A DNA stretch of 44,079 bases from UM-FILTER-37-12 sp964344965. Its GTDB lineage: Bacteria > Patescibacteriota > Patescibacteriia > Magasanikbacterales > UBA922. The position numbers and the translations under genes were made by a program. The stretch lies in contig CAYFPJ010000009.1 of NCBI GenBank assembly GCA_964344965.1, positions 1 through 44,079 of the forward strand, read 5' to 3'. This document shows, piece after piece, positions 33,455-41,750 of this stretch (the stretch's first letter is position 1; every line of letters begins with the position of its first letter). Below the pieces are notes generated by a model that saw only the letters and a program-made list of their open reading frames with translations, was not told the DNA's origin and did no database searches.

Positions 33455-34207
33455 ATGTTAAATCTTAAACGCCCCCTAGTATTCTTCGATCTAGAAACTA
33501 CCGGTATAGATGTCTACCGTGATCGAATCGTCCAAATCGGTGCGATCCAGATCATGCCAGATGGCACGAAGACTGAACACGAGTGGATAATAAATCCAGG
33601 AATTCCTATCCCCAAGGGGGCCAGCGACGTTCATGGTATCACAGACGAGATGGTCGCCGACAAACCAAAACTTGGTGATATCGGAGCTGAACTGGCCAAA
33701 TTATTTACCAATGTCGATCTCGGTGGATACAATGTCAAAAACTTTGATATACCAATGCTCGCTGAAGAATTCAACCGGATTGGCCTTTCACTAGATACAG
33801 AAGATATAAAAATTGTGGATGCCATGACAATTTTCAAAATAAAAGAAGCACGCACACTGGCAGCAGCATATCAAAAATTTTGCGGCAAAGAGCTGGTAGA
33901 TGCCCATGATGCCATGGTCGATATCCGCGCTTCTATGGAAGTGTTAGATGGGCAGCTATCTCACTATGATGATCTCCCCTACTCCCCAGCAGAACTCCAC
34001 GAATACTGTTTCCCTGCTGACCCAGACGCTTATGATGCTGAAGGAAAATTGCGTTTTGTCGACGGAGAACTGACTATTAATTTTGGAAAAAACAAAGGCA
34101 AAACCCTTCAATACCTCGCCATGAATGATGCCGGCTACCTAGAATGGATTCTCAATGGTAGTTTTTCTGATAAGGTGAAGGAGGCGATCAAAAAAATCAT
34201 TAAATGA
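33455..34207 (+). CDS. DnaQ-family (DEDDh) 3'-5' exonuclease with C-terminal DUF3820-like domain
   Basis: Residues about 5-170 form an RNase T/DnaQ exonuclease with the metal ligands in FFDLETTG (D, E), VKNFDIPML (D) and the HDAMVD motif (H, D). Residues about 200-248 (INFGKNKGKTLQYLAMNDAGYLEWIL) match the small domain found at the C-terminus of some DnaQ/ExoX-like nucleases. It may proofread or trim DNA or RNA ends. 250 residues. Its stop is 11 bp before element copy 4, with copy 3 lying upstream. Confidence 0.9.
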   Translation: MLNLKRPLVFFDLETTGIDVYRDRIVQIGAIQIMPDGTKTEHEWIINPGIPIPKGASDVHGITDEMVADKPKLGDIGAELAKLFTNVDLGGYNVKNFDIPMLAEEFNRIGLSLDTEDIKIVDAMTIFKIKEARTLAAAYQKFCGKELVDAHDAMVDIRASMEVLDGQLSHYDDLPYSPAELHEYCFPADPDAYDAEGKLRFVDGELTINFGKNKGKTLQYLAMNDAGYLEWILNGSFSDKVKEAIKKIIK

Positions 34208-34218
34208 TGTACAAAAAT

Positions 34219-34365
34219 AATAAAAGTAAATTTGGTTTAAGTAAGACTTCATCGGGCCATCCCCGCAGCAAGCTGCGGGGTATTGGCAGAAAATCTTATT
34301 TCAACCAATGTTAGTTTTCACTTTTTCGATGCAAGCATCGAGGAATAAAACCGCTTAAAGATTTA
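34219..34365 (-). mobile_element. 146-bp dispersed element, copy 4
   Basis: The inverse orientation of copies 1 and 3. ATGTAC occurs at 34207-34212 and 34366-34371, a candidate 6-bp target duplication. It sits between the dnaQ-type stop and a TACGAAA repeat arm. Confidence 0.85.
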
Positions 34366-34394
34366 ATGTACGAACATACGAAAGGTACGAAAGT
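34366..34394. repeat. TACGAAA inverted-repeat arm, left
   Basis: GTACGAACATACGAAAGGTACGAAAG-type words; the inverse complement is at 34558-34592. The pair encloses about 160 bp with a large hairpin and a terminator. Confidence 0.7.
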
Positions 34395-34418
34395 TCCGAA
34401 ACTCTAGTAAAAGTAACA

Positions 34419-34482
34419 GGATTCCTGCCGAAAGGCAGTCCAGTACTCACGTATCTACTGGACCGCCTTTCGGCGGTAATCC
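34419..34482. other. Large GC-rich hairpin
   Basis: GCCGAAAGGC and GTCCAGTA pair with TACTGGAC and GCCTTTCGGC, and GGATT with AATCC closes the base: about 23 paired bases in 64 nt. It lies between the convergent dnaQ-type and secF genes inside the TACGAAA inverted repeat. Confidence 0.65.
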
Positions 34483-34525
34483 TAACAAATAATTCTCCAA
34501 GAACAATACTAGGTCTGCATGAAGA

Positions 34526-34557
34526 GAAAAAAATCACTATTCAATTAGTGATTTTTT
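34526..34557 (-). terminator. Bidirectional terminator after secF
   Basis: AAAAAATCACTA and TTAGTGATTTTTT pair around TTCAA, about 35 bp from the secF stop. It can also end the convergent transcript. Confidence 0.75.
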
Positions 34558-34592
34558 CGTACCTTTAGTATTGTTCGTAATTTCGCACATTC
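34558..34592. repeat. TACGAAA inverted-repeat arm, right
   Basis: Inverse complement of 34366-34394 (CGTACCTTTAGTATTGTTCG core). It abuts the secF stop codon. Confidence 0.7.
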
Positions 34593-35603
34593 TTAATCCT
34601 TATACTTCATCCTCTCCCACACAACCAAGAGCGGACTAGCCAAGAAAATAGATGAATAAGTACCAATGAAAGCACCGATCATGAGAGCAAGAGCAAAATA
34701 CTTCACACTATCCCCGCCGAAGAAGAAGAGGGCGGCAAGAACAAGAATAGTAGTCATTGAGGTGTTCATCGAACGAACCAGAGTCTCATTGACACCTTTG
34801 TTTACCACTTCTTCAAATTTACCATAACCATGCTTGATAAGATTCTCACGAACACGATCAAATACTACAATAGTATCATTGACAGAATAACCAAGAATAG
34901 TAAGAAGCGCCACTACAAATGGGATGTTGACTTCAATACCATAAAAGTGACCCAAAAGTGCAAACACACCCATTACAATCGTAACATCATGTACCAAAGC
35001 TACGATAGCAGTAAGACCAAATTTCCAAGACTTAACAGGCCTAGATACTCTTCTGAAAGCGTAAGCAATGTAGATGATAATAGCCAAAATGACAGCTATA
35101 CCAATCTGCCAAGCACGAGAACGAAGTTGGGCACTAATTGAGGAACCAATAGTTTCAATACGTTTCTCGATTACTTTTCCTTCTGTATCTGGCTCAAAGG
35201 TAATAGCACCATCTTCACCTACCAAAGCTACAACCTCTTTTGATCCTGAATCTTCTGAAGCATCTTCTTCTGATTCCACTAGGAATTCTACGGCTGGCAA
35301 GTCATCTCTAAGAGCGGTAAGCACTGCCTGATGCTCTTCTTCTGTAATGAAACGCATCTTAAGAATCATGCCGTCTTCATCTACTGGCTGAACATTGATA
35401 TTCCCAAGCTCTAGTGGGGACAAAACTTCTTGAATTTCTTGGATACCAGGTCTTTCTTCAGTAAAAGCAACTTCAATAAGTGAGCCTCCGGTAAAGTCAA
35501 TACCCGGTTTAAGCCCAAGAGTAAAAAGTAAAATAACACTTATACCAAACAAGACAGAAGATATGGTAAAAGATATTTTTCTATTTTGGATAATCTTGAT
35601 CAT
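34593..35603 (-). CDS. secF: Protein translocase subunit SecF
   Basis: SecDF uses the proton gradient to pull secreted proteins from SecYEG. The 336 residues have TM1 (about 10-30), GIDFTGGSLIEV, a periplasmic domain (about 40-155) and five further helices with GYSVNDTIVVFDRVREN near residue 240. An acidic Ser/Glu-rich segment (about 110-140, ESEEDASEDSGSKE) precedes ETIGSSI and looks like an insertion. The gene starts 4 bp after secD, so the two are coupled. Confidence 0.96.
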   Translation of the reverse strand: MIKIIQNRKISFTISSVLFGISVILLFTLGLKPGIDFTGGSLIEVAFTEERPGIQEIQEVLSPLELGNINVQPVDEDGMILKMRFITEEEHQAVLTALRDDLPAVEFLVESEEDASEDSGSKEVVALVGEDGAITFEPDTEGKVIEKRIETIGSSISAQLRSRAWQIGIAVILAIIIYIAYAFRRVSRPVKSWKFGLTAIVALVHDVTIVMGVFALLGHFYGIEVNIPFVVALLTILGYSVNDTIVVFDRVRENLIKHGYGKFEEVVNKGVNETLVRSMNTSMTTILVLAALFFFGGDSVKYFALALMIGAFIGTYSSIFLASPLLVVWERMKYKD

Positions 35604-35607
35604 AAAA

Positions 35608-37647
35608 TTATTTTTTCTGTGCTCCTAGGAATAACCAATTGGCTCCTCTATTCTTGAACCAAGGCACTACGAAACGTAGCATAATACGAGTCACAGTGAT
35701 AGCTGTAAATAGACTGACCAACACACCAAGACTAAGAGTAAGAGCAAATCCTTTCACAAAACTAGAACCAAAGAAGACTAGCAGTGCACAAGTTATCAAA
35801 GTAGATATATTACCATCCTTAATAGATGTCCAGGCTCTAAGGAATCCTTCTTCCACAGCATTGCGCAGACTCTTACCTTCTTTCAACTCTTCCTTTAGGC
35901 GCTCGAAGATAAGGACATTGGCGTCGACAGCCATACCAATAGACAAGATCAAACCGGCAATACCAGCTAGGGTAAGAGTGACACCGATCATCTTGAAAAT
36001 TGCAAGAGTAAGCACAGCATATAGACTGAGAGCAACAACAGAGATCAGACCAGGAAGTCTGTAATAAAGTACCATGAAAATCATCACCAATATCAAACCA
36101 ATAATACCAGCATAAAGACTCTTCTTTAGAGACTCTGCACCAAGAGTGGCCCCGACGCTTTGTTGAGAAACAAGCTCAATCGGCACTGGGAGGGCACCAG
36201 CATTTAGACGTTGAGACAACAATCGAGCTTCATTGAGATCAAAATTACCAGTAATAACAGCTTGACCATCTGTGATTGGTTGCTGAACTACCGGAATACT
36301 AATAGGAGATCCGTCTAGGAAAATAGCGACTGGTCTACCCACATTACGTTCTGTAATATCACGAAATAAATCCTTTCCTTCGCTATCAAAACGAAGAGAA
36401 ACTTGAATGGCTCCAGTCTGGTAATCTGTGGCCACTTCGGCTCGCTCCAGCTGCCCACCTGACAAGTCTGTATTCATCCATTGATCTTGTGGTGGCAAAA
36501 TATCTTCGGCAGTTTGATTTGCCACAAGAATACGCCACAATTCGTATTCTTTGGTAATTTCTTGAGATTTTTTGTAAATAATATGATAACCAAATTCACT
36601 CTCAACAGGTCCAATGATGCTACCAACCTCGCTACCAAATACTGCCTCCTCAAAAGCTGGTACCATAGCCCCTCTTGGGAATGACCCTAGATCACCACCA
36701 TTGTCTGCTACTGTCGGGTCATCAGAATTCTCACGAGCCAATATCTCAAAATTGCTAGCATTGGCTTGATCATACAGATTCTGAGCTTTCAACAATGCTT
36801 CGTCCTTGATCAATTCAGAATTACAATTCTGAGCACCGAGATAACAAATAAGGATATGACTGGCAGACACTTCCTCTTGTCCATCTCGCTCAGCTCCTCG
36901 TCTCAAAATATTGAAGCCATCCTCTGTTTCCACAAGAGTGTCAGAAATATCTCCTTCGTTGGCACCACTAGCCCAGTCAAACAATTCTGGGAAAATAATA
37001 TGTTTGCCAAGATATTCCAAATATCCACCATTATTTTTGCTGAAGCTATCTTCTGATTTTTCTTTTGCTGTTTCTTCAAAATCAGCTCCATTTTTTATTT
37101 CAGACAAAATTTCATTAGCCCTTTTCTCGGCATCAATATTATATTCTTCAATTTGGACCTCTTCTTCTGGAGTTAGTTCTCTCGGAGGAATATTGTTCTC
37201 TTCTTTAAATTCCAAAATTGGTGTTTCACCTATCATGGTAATAGCGCTCTTCACATCAGTGATACCAGGAAGCTCTACGATTACACGATAGATCTCCCCT
37301 ACCTTGGCGGTCTGTACATTTGGCTCACCAATACCGATCCCATTCACTCTTCTCTCGATCACATCTCTCACACCTTCTACAGCCGCACTTCTCTCGTCGT
37401 CAGCAATCGTAGCTGTGTTGGCTTCGTAAATCAAATGAGCTCCGCCTTGTAAATCAAGACCGAGTGAAAATTCCTTTTCAGGGACATTAGGAATACCTAG
37501 AGCTACCACACCATTTACTTTGTCTATTCCACGATTGAGATGATTTGGCAGGACATAACCAAGAGCAACAAAAAAAAGTACAAAAATACCAAAGATTCCC
37601 CATCTGATTTTCGCTCGCAGTTGTTTTCTAGTTTGTTTATTTGCCAT
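35608..37647 (-). CDS. secD: SecD with embedded parvulin-type PPIase domains
   Basis: TM1 (about 15-33), LGLDLQGGAHLIYE (63-76) and the P1 base (to about 148) are followed by an insert of about 210 residues. The rest of SecD then resumes (RPVAIFLDGSPIS, LNAGALPVPI, five helices including GMAVDANVLIFERLKEE). The insert contains a degenerate parvulin-like unit (about 172-250, GADFEETAKEKSED...NNGGYL) and a full one (about 260-360: ASHILI, FEILARENSDD, NGGDLGSFPRGAMVPAFEEAVF, GPVESEFGYHII). Parvulins isomerise prolyl bonds, so this SecD may fold cargo as it emerges. 679 residues. No separate PPIase gene is nearby. Confidence 0.94.
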   Translation of the reverse strand: MANKQTRKQLRAKIRWGIFGIFVLFFVALGYVLPNHLNRGIDKVNGVVALGIPNVPEKEFSLGLDLQGGAHLIYEANTATIADDERSAAVEGVRDVIERRVNGIGIGEPNVQTAKVGEIYRVIVELPGITDVKSAITMIGETPILEFKEENNIPPRELTPEEEVQIEEYNIDAEKRANEILSEIKNGADFEETAKEKSEDSFSKNNGGYLEYLGKHIIFPELFDWASGANEGDISDTLVETEDGFNILRRGAERDGQEEVSASHILICYLGAQNCNSELIKDEALLKAQNLYDQANASNFEILARENSDDPTVADNGGDLGSFPRGAMVPAFEEAVFGSEVGSIIGPVESEFGYHIIYKKSQEITKEYELWRILVANQTAEDILPPQDQWMNTDLSGGQLERAEVATDYQTGAIQVSLRFDSEGKDLFRDITERNVGRPVAIFLDGSPISIPVVQQPITDGQAVITGNFDLNEARLLSQRLNAGALPVPIELVSQQSVGATLGAESLKKSLYAGIIGLILVMIFMVLYYRLPGLISVVALSLYAVLTLAIFKMIGVTLTLAGIAGLILSIGMAVDANVLIFERLKEELKEGKSLRNAVEEGFLRAWTSIKDGNISTLITCALLVFFGSSFVKGFALTLSLGVLVSLFTAITVTRIMLRFVVPWFKNRGANWLFLGAQKK

Positions 37648-37803
37648 AAGTTGATTTTCAAAATTATCTTCGAAAAGTAGCTAATTTTAACACAAAAAAT
37701 TACTCTTCACAGTGGTCGCTATTTTACTATATTTGGCTTTTTTCGTCAATGTCGGTTTGTGGACATTAGAAGGCTCAAAAGAAAGTCCCCAAAGAAAACA
37801 ATG

Positions 37804-37878
37804 AACCCCCTCCAGCTCCCCCTAAGAGGGGGAGGGTAGTTACATTCCTCCCCTTTTAGGGGAGGCTAGGAGGGGTTC
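37804..37878. repeat. Double-hairpin C/G-box repeat, copy 5
   Basis: GAACCCC...GGGGTTC ends enclose CTCCCCCTAAGAGGGGGAG and CTCCCCTTTTAGGGGAG hairpins, between secD and GC-rich island 2. Confidence 0.75.
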
Positions 37879-37949
37879 GTGCCATGAAATAATAATCTTT
37901 GATACTTGACTTTCAAATATATATATATTAGGCTTTTTTTATCAACTGT

Positions 37950-37978
37950 CCGAGACTTGGCTCATGGTCAAGTCTCGG
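37950..37978 (+). promoter_or_regulatory. Leader hairpin of GC-rich island 2
   Basis: A perfect 10-bp stem CCGAGACTTG/CAAGTCTCGG lies 19 bp before the small gene's ATG. Upstream, TTGATA and TATATA stand 17 bp apart (about 37899-37927), a plausible promoter. Confidence 0.55.
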
Positions 37979-37997
37979 CAACCAGGGAGAAAATGAG

Positions 37998-38339
37998 ATG
38001 ACGAATGTCACGAACCAGCGCAAGCGCTGGGCCCGTCGTGCTCGGCGGGCAGGACACCAGGGAGTGGAGTGGTTGGGCGGCGTCCTCTACCACCGGGTCA
38101 GCGACCCGGAGAGCGGGGATGGCACGACGAAGCTGGTCCGTCTGAAGGAGATCGGGGACGATGTCGTCCCCGAGCTGCCGAAGGAGGGCAAGAAGGCAGA
38201 CGGCCTGAAGGCGGCTCGGCCCGAGGGCAAAAGGCTGCGGCACCACGTCCACAACCAGCAGGAGCCCTGCCGGAACTGTGGACAGCACGTGGGGCACACC
38301 CACTGGTGCCGGAACAACCGCCGTCGATCCTACTGCTAG
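37998..38339 (+). CDS. Small basic protein with a C-terminal Cys/His zinc motif in a GC-rich island
   Basis: 113 residues, strongly basic, no family recognised. The N-terminus is Arg/Lys-rich (RKRWARRARRAGHQG), and the C-terminus CRNCGQHVGHTHWCRNNRRRSYC holds CxxC, His and Cys ligands for a small zinc knuckle. Together these suggest nucleic-acid or ribosome binding. GGGAG lies ahead of the ATG. GC content is far above the flanks. A frame-shifted overlapping ORF of similar length (38069-38434) lacks such features. The gene stands alone between secD and secA, which are on the other strand. Confidence 0.65.
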   Translation: MTNVTNQRKRWARRARRAGHQGVEWLGGVLYHRVSDPESGDGTTKLVRLKEIGDDVVPELPKEGKKADGLKAARPEGKRLRHHVHNQQEPCRNCGQHVGHTHWCRNNRRRSYC

Positions 38340-38343
38340 CGGG

Positions 38344-38396
38344 GCAGATGCTGGCGGGCCGGGGGAGCGCCGCACTGCCCCCGACCCGCCATCTGC
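38344..38396. other. Trailing GC hairpin of island 2
   Basis: GCAGATG, GGCGGG and CGGGGG pair with CCCCCG, CCCGCC and CATCTGC, giving about 19 paired bases with a 12-base loop. There is no T run. Confidence 0.65.
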
Positions 38397-38420
38397 GACT
38401 GACCACCATTCTTCCTCATC

Positions 38421-38492
38421 AAAAAACCACCTGACCCGAACTTTCCAGTCAAAACTTGACTTGAGAGTTAGGAGGATTACAGGTGGTTTTTT
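38421..38492. terminator. Long bidirectional terminator-like hairpin
   Basis: AAAAAACCACCTG and CAGGTGGTTTTTT form a 13-bp stem around about 46 bases. The T run on each strand can end both the island-2 and secA transcripts. Confidence 0.6.
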
Positions 38493-38505
38493 GAATCCTG
38501 AAATT

Positions 38506-38630
38506 TTTTCCCCTCCTTAGAAAGGAGGGGTTAGGGGAGGTTGATCGGTCTATAGATATCTTTCTTTCTATCATCAACCCCCTCTGACCTGCCTGCCGAC
38601 AGGCAGGCTCCTCCTTTCTAAGGGGGAAAA
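38506..38630. repeat. Double-hairpin C/G-box repeat, copy 6, with nested palindrome
   Basis: CCCCTCCTT/AAGGAGGGG type arms lie in both halves. The right half is split by CCTGCCTGCCGACAGGCAGG (about 38588-38607), a palindrome whose relative also occurs inside ligA. Confidence 0.75.
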
Positions 38631-38659
38631 CTTTCTATCCAATCTGTAGTTAATTAATA

Positions 38660-41575
38660 TTATCTCCCATGACACTTCTTATATTTTTTACCTGAGCCAC
38701 ACGGACACGGATCATTCCTTCCTACTTTTTTCCCAGTCTCATCACGCTCTTTTTTCTTGATATGACTCCCCTGCTCACTCATGGTCTTCTTGGCTCCTTC
38801 GAGAGTCATCTTGTCGTTAGCCATCACTGAAGGAGCGAGCTGGAGACCAATGTTAATTTTGAAAAATGTATAGACAACTTCTTTTTGAATATTAGATAAT
38901 AGAGCGTTGAAAAGATGGAAAGTCTCCTTCTTGTATTCTACAAGCGGATCACGCTGACCATAACCTTGAAGTCCGATACCTTGACGTAAGTGTCTAATAT
39001 TTTCAAGATGCTCAACCCACAAAGTATCATTGGCCCGCAACAGCAGACCCTTTTCTACACTTCTCATCACTTTCTCTGCACCTTCTTCATTTTGGACACT
39101 TTCTTTAATCTTTTCCTCGGTCTTGCCATACTCCACTCTTGCCTTATCGAGAAGCATGGTGACAATCTTGTCTCTGATTTCCACATCTTCCAGCTTACTG
39201 TCGCCATTTTTTCCAATATGGAGTAACACCTCTCGTTCTTGTTGAGAAAAAGGCATGATAGTCTTCATGGTCTCATAAATTTCTTTTAGATCCCAGTCTT
39301 CCACATCGGCCTCTGGATTGGTGTGATAAGAGACAACGAACTCGATCTCCTGTTCGATCATGTCGAGGATCATTTCTTTTAGAGATCTGTATACTTTTTC
39401 CACCTCAGCACCCTCCTCAACAACTTGTAAATCTGTAGTTTTTGTAGAACTTGTCCCGAGTGTGTCGAGAGATTCGGATGTCATTTGTAGATCCGAATCA
39501 TTCTGACTAAGTTCCAATATCTGCCGACGTTTCGCATAAATCACTTCTCTATGACGATTCAAAACATCATCATACTCCAGGACATGTTTACGTATATCAA
39601 AATGGTGTCCTTCTACTTTTTTCTGAGCATTCTCAAGCATCCTGGTAATCATCTTTTGCTCGATCGGCATGTCTTCTGGCACATTGAGCTTGGTCATCAC
39701 ACCTTTCAATCTATCTCCAGCAAAAATGCGCATCAAGTCATCTTCAGTAGAAACAAAAAACTGCGTCTCACCAGGATCACCTTGACGAGCACTACGTCCA
39801 CGAAGCTGATTGTCGATACGGCGAGATTCATGACGTTCTGTACCGAGAACAAATAGTCCTCCAGCTTTCAAGACTTTTTCTTTATCTTCCTTGGTAGCTG
39901 GAGAGCCACCAAGCTTGATATCTACTCCACGACCAGCCATGTTGGTAGCAAGGGTGACAGCTCCAGGTCGTCCGGCTTGTGCGACGATCTCACCTTCTCT
40001 TTCGTGATTTTTGGCATTAAGAACCTCATGCTCCACACCTTGGGAAGTAAGGTACTGACTGAGTTCTTCATTTTTTTCTACAGATATTGTACCAATCAAC
40101 ATTGGTTGTCCTTTCTCACGACATTCTTTTATTTTCTCAACAATAGACTTATATTTACCTCGCATGTTGATATAAATCCTGTCCGGCCTATCAATACGAG
40201 CATCTGGCTTATTGGTCGGGACAACTACGACGTCTGTTTGATAAATTTTGAAAAATTCTTCTTCTTCGGTTTTGGCTGTACCAGTCATTCCAGACATCTT
40301 CTTGTACATACGGAAGAGATTTTGGAAGGTGATAGTAGATAGAGTCTGACTTTCACGTTGAATTTCGACACCTTCTTTGGCCTCGATAGCCTGATGAAGT
40401 CCTTCGGAATAACGACGTCCAGGCATCTTACGACCAGTGAACTCGTCAATAATGATCACTTGCCCACCTTCGACAATATAGTCTTTGTCACGCTTGAAAA
40501 GAACTTCTGCCTTGAGAGCCTGCTCGATATGATGTACTGTCCTGATTCCACCTTCCACATAGATATTGTCTACTCCGAGCCAGCCTTCAAATTTCTTGAT
40601 TCCCCTATCAGTCAGGTTAGCGCTACGCATTTTTTCATCGACGTTGTAGTCACCTTGATCTGCAGATTCTGAAGAATCCTCTCCTTCTGTTTCTTTGACC
40701 TCTTCTAGTTGTGTCACCCATTTGGCAAATTGGTAGTATTGTTCTGTAGCTTTTTCTGCTGGAGAAGAGATAATTAGCGGAGTACGAGCCTCGTCGATCA
40801 GAATAGAGTCGACCTCATCTATAATACAATAGTGCATTTCATCACCAGGACGCATCACCATGTCATCAATCTTCTGCACCATGTTGTCACGCAAATAATC
40901 AAAACCAAACTCATTGTTGGTTCCATAAACTATGTCGCACTGGTAAGCTTCTTTTCTGGCAGCTGGACGCAAGTATTGATCTTCTACATGGAAGCTCCCT
41001 GTCTCGACTTGTTCTGAGTCTGCCGAAGAATCTCGCTCTTGATCTACTTCGCCACCTTCTTCCAATTCTTTTTTATTAGCATCATAAACATATGTAACTC
41101 GTTGGTTCTGAATGATACCTACAGACATTCCAAGAAAATCATAAATTTGAGCCATCCAGACAGCATCACGTTTGGCCAAATAATCATTGACTGTTACGAC
41201 ATGAGCACCCTTGCCCTCAAGTGCATTGAGGTAGACTGGTAACGTCGCAGTAAGGGTCTTACCTTCACCAGTCCTCATCTCAGCTATATCTCCACGGTGA
41301 AGAATGATCCCACCAATAAGCTGGACATCATAGTGTCTCATTTGCATAGTTCTTCGTCCTACTTCACGAACAGTAGCAAATGCTTCTGGCAAGATATCAT
41401 CAAGAGTTTCACCTTTCTCTAAACGAGATCTGAACTCTGGAGTTTTTGCTTTTAGGTCTTCATTAGATAATTTTTCAAACTCAGCTTCAAGACCATTGAT
41501 CTTATCGACAATGGGCTGAAGTTTTTTCAATTTTTTGACATTGGGATCACCTGTTAGTTTAGTATACCAGGACAT
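38660..41575 (-). CDS. secA: Protein translocase ATPase SecA
   Basis: SecA drives preproteins through SecYEG. MRTGEGKT Walker A (100-107), DEVDSILIDEARTPLIIS (253-270), the ATNMAGRGVDIKLGG motif and QLRGRSARQGDPG motif VI are present. The C-terminal zinc domain GRNDPCPCGSGKKYKKCHG ends the 971-residue chain. Three low-complexity stretches look inserted: about 178-194 (QERDSSADSEQVETG), about 297-310 (EGEDSSESADQG) and a third about 715-745 (DLQMTSESLDTLGTSSTK). They match repeat words such as CTTGTCCCGAGTGTGTCGAG in DNA. The domain order is otherwise standard. Confidence 0.97.
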   Translation of the reverse strand: MSWYTKLTGDPNVKKLKKLQPIVDKINGLEAEFEKLSNEDLKAKTPEFRSRLEKGETLDDILPEAFATVREVGRRTMQMRHYDVQLIGGIILHRGDIAEMRTGEGKTLTATLPVYLNALEGKGAHVVTVNDYLAKRDAVWMAQIYDFLGMSVGIIQNQRVTYVYDANKKELEEGGEVDQERDSSADSEQVETGSFHVEDQYLRPAARKEAYQCDIVYGTNNEFGFDYLRDNMVQKIDDMVMRPGDEMHYCIIDEVDSILIDEARTPLIISSPAEKATEQYYQFAKWVTQLEEVKETEGEDSSESADQGDYNVDEKMRSANLTDRGIKKFEGWLGVDNIYVEGGIRTVHHIEQALKAEVLFKRDKDYIVEGGQVIIIDEFTGRKMPGRRYSEGLHQAIEAKEGVEIQRESQTLSTITFQNLFRMYKKMSGMTGTAKTEEEEFFKIYQTDVVVVPTNKPDARIDRPDRIYINMRGKYKSIVEKIKECREKGQPMLIGTISVEKNEELSQYLTSQGVEHEVLNAKNHEREGEIVAQAGRPGAVTLATNMAGRGVDIKLGGSPATKEDKEKVLKAGGLFVLGTERHESRRIDNQLRGRSARQGDPGETQFFVSTEDDLMRIFAGDRLKGVMTKLNVPEDMPIEQKMITRMLENAQKKVEGHHFDIRKHVLEYDDVLNRHREVIYAKRRQILELSQNDSDLQMTSESLDTLGTSSTKTTDLQVVEEGAEVEKVYRSLKEMILDMIEQEIEFVVSYHTNPEADVEDWDLKEIYETMKTIMPFSQQEREVLLHIGKNGDSKLEDVEIRDKIVTMLLDKARVEYGKTEEKIKESVQNEEGAEKVMRSVEKGLLLRANDTLWVEHLENIRHLRQGIGLQGYGQRDPLVEYKKETFHLFNALLSNIQKEVVYTFFKINIGLQLAPSVMANDKMTLEGAKKTMSEQGSHIKKKERDETGKKVGRNDPCPCGSGKKYKKCHGR

Positions 41576-41576
41576 A

Positions 41577-41625
41577 GGTTTAGGTAATTAGGTCTCTAGG
41601 AGTTATAGGTCTTTAGGGTTTTTAG
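41577..41625. repeat. Iterated TAGGTCTTTAGG words upstream of secA
   Basis: Six TAGG-containing units (TAGGTTTAGG, TTAGGTCTC, TAGGTCTTTAGG) run right up to the secA start codon, where the ribosome-binding site would be. The rest of the 175-bp gap to 41750 shows nothing else. Confidence 0.55.
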
Positions 41626-41750
41626 CTTGGGGAGTATATCAGCTTTTTTGTAATTTGTCTATATCAAAAAAACATCCTTAAATAAAATTGAGAATGGTTT
41701 GTGGGATAGATAATTTTGACTGCCAACATGTAAAAATCGCGCAGACAACG

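Noticed and set aside
34355..34537. 60-codon minus-strand ORF
   Set aside because: It is encoded by the large hairpin and repeat arm; no protein features.
38069..38434. 121-codon ORF overlapping the zinc-knuckle gene in island 2
   Set aside because: It runs through the trailing hairpin, is low-complexity Gly/Arg/Pro and has no ribosome-binding site; the 37998 frame has the zinc motif and the site.
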